A stretch of DNA of 17,189 nt from Clostridiales bacterium UBA6114 (lineage in GTDB: Bacteria > Bacillota > Clostridia > Oscillospirales > Butyricicoccaceae). The stretch spans positions 1 to 17,189 of the forward strand of contig DIWE01000025.1 in NCBI GenBank assembly GCA_002423435.1, given 5' to 3'. Positions 14,411-17,189 of this stretch are shown here, in pieces (position 1 is the stretch's first letter; each line of letters opens with the position of its first letter). The translations under genes and the position numbers were made by a program. Under the pieces are notes generated by a model. The model searched no databases and was not told the origin of the DNA. It worked only from the letters and a program-made list of their open reading frames with translations.

Positions 14411-15094
14411 ATGGAGGAAACGTTCAGAGGGCGGCTTTTTGAAGCGGCGGATGCGGACTATCAGCGGTTTTCCGCGAGCCTTCTGCCCGGTACGGAGCGC
14501 GTGATCGGCGTCCGCCTTCCCGCGCTGCGGAAAATGGCAAGGGAAATTGCAAAGGGCGACTGGCGCGCTTACTTAAAAACAGCCCCCGGCGATTACTTTG
14601 AGGAAGTGATGCTGCAGGGCATGATCATCGGCTGCGCCGGGTGCGGTGCGGAGGAAACGCTTTGCCATGTCGCGGCCTTTGTTCCCAAAATCGAAAACTG
14701 GTCGGTATGCGACAGCTTCTGCGCCGGGCTGAAATTTGCAAAAGACAACAAGGAGCGCGTCCTTTTGTTTTTGCAGCCGTATTTTCGCTCCGCGCGGGAA
14801 TTTGAAGTGCGCTTCGCCGTCGTCACGCTTCTGAATTTTTTCATCGATGAGGAATATATACAGCGCGTCCTATGTCTGCTTGATGAAATCAGACATGACG
14901 GGTATTATGCGAAGATGGCTGTCGCCTGGGCGCTTTCCCTCTGCTATGTCAGATTTCCGGCGCAGACGACGGCCTACCTGAAGGAATGCGCTCTCGACGA
15001 TTTCACCTATCACAGGACACTGCGGAAAATCACCGAATCCCGCTGCGTCGACGGCGAGGCAAAAGCGGCCGTCCGACGTATGATGCGCGGGTGA
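14411..15094 (+). CDS. DNA alkylation repair protein (AlkD-like HEAT-repeat DNA glycosylase)
   Basis: A 227-residue, all-helical protein of AlkD length. AlkD removes positively charged alkylated bases such as N7-methylguanine and N3-methyladenine from DNA without base flipping. Typical family stretches are SLLPGTERVIGVRLPALRKMAREIAKGDW (read in pieces at 23-51), FEEVMLQGMIIG (63-74) and NWSVCDSF (96-103). Residues matching the AlkD active cleft are at the expected spacing: W97 and D101, R134 in VRFAVV, and W173 in AVAWALS. These are retained, so activity is plausible, although the related AlkD2 group lacks glycosylase activity. The ATG at 14411 is preferred to 14378 because GGGGGGAAGAG (14393-14403) precedes it and the family begins here. 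The gene is 60 bp after the coiled-coil gene and may share its transcript. Confidence 0.9.
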   Translation: MEETFRGRLFEAADADYQRFSASLLPGTERVIGVRLPALRKMAREIAKGDWRAYLKTAPGDYFEEVMLQGMIIGCAGCGAEETLCHVAAFVPKIENWSVCDSFCAGLKFAKDNKERVLLFLQPYFRSAREFEVRFAVVTLLNFFIDEEYIQRVLCLLDEIRHDGYYAKMAVAWALSLCYVRFPAQTTAYLKECALDDFTYHRTLRKITESRCVDGEAKAAVRRMMRG

Positions 15095-15211
15095 CGGAGA
15101 AAGAATGAGGGCAGGGGATGCTTTAGGGCACCCAACGGTTTGTTTTTTGGTTACGGAACCAGGAGCGCTTTGCCGCCCATCGAAAATTTTTGAGAAAGGG
15201 AAGGGACTGCC

Positions 15212-16177
15212 GTGATCGTAAGCGCGAGCAGGCGGACGGACATCCCCGCGTTTTATTCCGAGTGGCTTTTAAACCGCCTGCGGGCCGGGTTTGTCCTGGT
15301 GCAAAACCCGAGAAATCCCGGCCGTTACAGCCGGATCGCCCTCGGACCGGAAATTGTCGACTGTATCGTGTTCTGGACAAAGAATCCCGCGCCCATGCTC
15401 GGTAAGCTCGATCTGATCCGGGAAATGGGGTATCCGTTTTATTTTCAGTTTACCCTCACCCCTTACGGTCAAGCGATCGAGGGCGGCCTGCCGCCGAAGG
15501 CGGAAATACTGGAAACCTTTAAAAAGCTCAGCGCGATGATCGGGCCGGAGCGCGTGGTCTGGCGGTATGACCCGGTCATTTTAGGCGGTGCGCTCGACGT
15601 CGCCTATCACCGGGACCGCTTCGGGAGGCTGGCCGCCGCGCTCGACGGCTACGCAAACCGATGCGTTTTCAGCTTTGTCGACTTTTACCCGGGGGGCTGC
15701 TCCCGGGCGCTTAAAAAGATGGCCGGCCGGGAGGCCGGCAGCGAGGATATATACCGCGTTGCGGAGTGCTTTTCCGAAATCGCCGGGAAGCACCGGATGC
15801 GCCTGTCCGCATGCTCGGAGCCGGCCCAACTGAGCCGTTACGGCATTTCCCGCGCCTCCTGCATCGATAAGGGCATGATAGAGGCGCTCGTCGGCTGCAC
15901 AATCCGGGCAAAGAAGGATCGAGGCCAGCGCCCCGCCTGCGGATGCGTCGAAAGCATCGATATCGGGGCGTACGGCACCTGCGCCCACGGCTGCATTTAC
16001 TGCTACGCATCATACGGTCCAAACGCCGCAAAGAGCGTAGGGCACTGCCACGACCCGTGCTCGCCCGCCCTGACCGGCGCTCCGGACAGGGCGGCCGTCA
16101 TTTCAAATCGCATGGTAAGATCTCTGAAGGAGACGCAGACGGTATTGGACGAAAAGGCCGGTTTCATGAGGATATGA
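15212..16177 (+). CDS. DUF1848 family protein with C-terminal CX3CX2C cysteine cluster
   Basis: A 321-residue protein matching the DUF1848 family from its first residues (MIVSASRRTDIPAFYSEW) and through FVLVQNPRNPG, IVFWTKNPAPML, YPFYFQFTLTPYG and VVWRYDPVI. The N-terminal two thirds look like an alpha/beta barrel. The C-terminus has CGC (C243, C245), then DIGAYGTC with C257, C261 and C264 in CX3CX2C followed by YA, the spacing that holds the 4Fe-4S cluster of radical-SAM enzymes. An iron-sulfur or radical-SAM-type function is therefore plausible, but no reaction is known to me. Translation starts at GTG 15212 with AAGGG at 15201-15205 six bases upstream. It follows the AlkD-like gene by 117 bp and faces the metal ATPase gene with only 23 bp between. 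Confidence 0.88.
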   Translation: MIVSASRRTDIPAFYSEWLLNRLRAGFVLVQNPRNPGRYSRIALGPEIVDCIVFWTKNPAPMLGKLDLIREMGYPFYFQFTLTPYGQAIEGGLPPKAEILETFKKLSAMIGPERVVWRYDPVILGGALDVAYHRDRFGRLAAALDGYANRCVFSFVDFYPGGCSRALKKMAGREAGSEDIYRVAECFSEIAGKHRMRLSACSEPAQLSRYGISRASCIDKGMIEALVGCTIRAKKDRGQRPACGCVESIDIGAYGTCAHGCIYCYASYGPNAAKSVGHCHDPCSPALTGAPDRAAVISNRMVRSLKETQTVLDEKAGFMRI

Positions 16178-16200
16178 GAAAGCTCCGGGCTCCGCAACAC

Positions 16201-17189
16201 TTAAGTCCGTTTCCATTTTAACAGCAGGGACGAGTTGATGATTACCGCGACCGAACCGGCGTTATGTATCAGTGCGCCCGCAACGGGCCTCAGCATGCCT
16301 GTCATCGCGAGAAGAATGGCGATAAAGTTGAGCGCCATCGAAAGGATCATGTTGAGCCGGATGGTACTCATGGTTTTCCGGGACAGGGAGAGCAGATGGG
16401 GAATGCATTTGATGTCGTCGCCGACAAGCGCGGCGTCGGACGCGTCCACGGCGATATCGCTGCCGATGCCTCCCATTGCGATGCCGACATACGCCTTTTT
16501 CAGCGCGGGCGCGTCGTTTACCCCGTCGCCCACCATGCAGACCATATCGCCCGCGCTTTGGTATCTCTCGATGGCGGCCATTTTGTCCTCGGGCAGGCAG
16601 TCGGAATGGACATCGCCGATTCCCGCGGCCTTTGCGATGCCGGATGCGGCGTTGCGGTTGTCGCCGGTGAGCAGCACGCTTCTGATGCCGAGCTTATGAA
16701 TGCGCCCGACCATATCGGCGGCGTCGGGCCGCAGCGTGTCCGACAAAGCGACAAAGCCCGCCGCGCGGCCGTCGACGGAAATATAGATGACGGTGCAGCC
16801 GTCGTTTCTATACGCTTCGGCTCTGGCCGCGATGTCGCCGGGCAGCGCGATGCAGTGATCCCGCAGCATTTCGGCGTTTCCCGCAAGCACCTTGCGCCCG
16901 TCGACGGAGGCGGAAACCCCGCGCCCGGCAAGCATCTGAAAGCTCTCCGGCTCCATGAGGGGAACGCCCTCTGACGCTTTATAGTGAGCGACGATCGCCC
17001 TGCCCAGCGGATGCTCGGAGCGAAGCTCGGCGGAGGCCGTCAGGGCCAGCAGCTCCCCGGCGGCGAGCCCCGGATTGAAGCTCTCTATGGCGGCGACGCC
17101 GGGCTTCCCGTAGGTGAGCGTGCCCGTCTTGTCAAAGGCGATGCGACGCACCCCGGCGAGCCGTTCCAGCGCGTCGCCCTCGCGGATCA
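16201..17189 (-). CDS. Heavy-metal translocating P1B-type ATPase, C-terminal part (5' end outside the window)
   Basis: The reading frame runs off the right edge; about 329 residues are present. It opens with the end of the transmembrane/actuator linker (REGDALERLAGV) and then the phosphorylation motif DKTGTLT (Asp codon 17131-17133). SEHPLGRAI, the HP motif of metal pumps, lies in the nucleotide-binding domain. TGDN and GDGVNDAPAL form the hinge, and two final membrane helices end the protein. The HP motif marks a P1B pump for soft or transition metals. The last helix carries H-N-A-G-S and N-S-S-L-L-L rather than the Asp-containing motif of CadA/ZntA Zn/Cd exporters, so the metal cannot be named. 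The methionine drawn at 17151 would be an internal GTG, not a start. Confidence 0.93.
   Translation of the reverse strand, partial: IREGDALERLAGVRRIAFDKTGTLTYGKPGVAAIESFNPGLAAGELLALTASAELRSEHPLGRAIVAHYKASEGVPLMEPESFQMLAGRGVSASVDGRKVLAGNAEMLRDHCIALPGDIAARAEAYRNDGCTVIYISVDGRAAGFVALSDTLRPDAADMVGRIHKLGIRSVLLTGDNRNAASGIAKAAGIGDVHSDCLPEDKMAAIERYQSAGDMVCMVGDGVNDAPALKKAYVGIAMGGIGSDIAVDASDAALVGDDIKCIPHLLSLSRKTMSTIRLNMILSMALNFIAILLAMTGMLRPVAGALIHNAGSVAVIINSSLLLKWKRT

Noticed and set aside
15114..15148. Weak terminator after the AlkD-like gene (GGG-GA-TGC/GCA-CCC and a later T-run)
   Set aside because: The stem has a two-base bulge and the T6 run begins about 10 bases after it; not convincing enough to split the row of genes.

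Overview
The window looks like the chromosome of a GC-rich member of the Clostridia (Firmicutes), probably an Oscillospirales/Ruminococcaceae-type gut or anaerobic bacterium. The grounds are strong purine-rich Shine-Dalgarno sites, a PBP5-type D,D-carboxypeptidase, an ECF sigma factor paired with a DUF4367-like membrane protein, a DUF1848 protein, a TRAP transporter next to a polyol-type dehydrogenase, and codon use rich in G and C. This is inferred from gene content; no rRNA, tRNA, CRISPR array, prophage or insertion sequence is visible.

Region 1 (1-4287, plus strand) is a catabolic and uptake block. A zinc-dependent medium-chain dehydrogenase of the sorbitol/iditol type is followed by a complete DctP-DctQ-DctM TRAP transporter. 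A perfect 13-bp hairpin with a TTCG loop lies between dctP and dctQ and probably sets binding protein above permease. A sugar acid or polyol-derived carboxylate is the likely substrate, but it cannot be read from the sequence.

Region 2 (4294-7409, plus strand) holds a frameshifted GNAT acetyltransferase joined in frame to an MmcQ/YjbR domain, then a full-length RecQ helicase with helicase core, zinc-binding, winged-helix and HRDC parts.

Region 3 (7487-13252, minus strand) is an envelope block: a YkuE-like membrane-anchored metallophosphoesterase, an S11 D-Ala-D-Ala carboxypeptidase with a very basic tail, a large lipoprotein of unknown function, and an ECF sigma factor overlapping a DUF4367-like partner. 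The sigma operon ends in a strong intrinsic terminator and starts from a good sigma-A-type promoter.

Region 4 (13343-16177, plus strand) has a clear promoter whose -35 box lies in an inverted repeat. It is followed by an unrecognised coiled-coil protein, an AlkD-type DNA alkylation repair protein, and a DUF1848 protein with a C-terminal CX3CX2C motif like that of radical-SAM enzymes. These three may be co-transcribed. The window ends inside a P1B-type metal ATPase on the minus strand.

Nothing here is a clearly new multi-gene system. The best leads are the coiled-coil/AlkD/DUF1848 row with its possible operator, the frameshifted GNAT-YjbR fusion with an internal restart site, and the intergenic hairpin of the TRAP operon.
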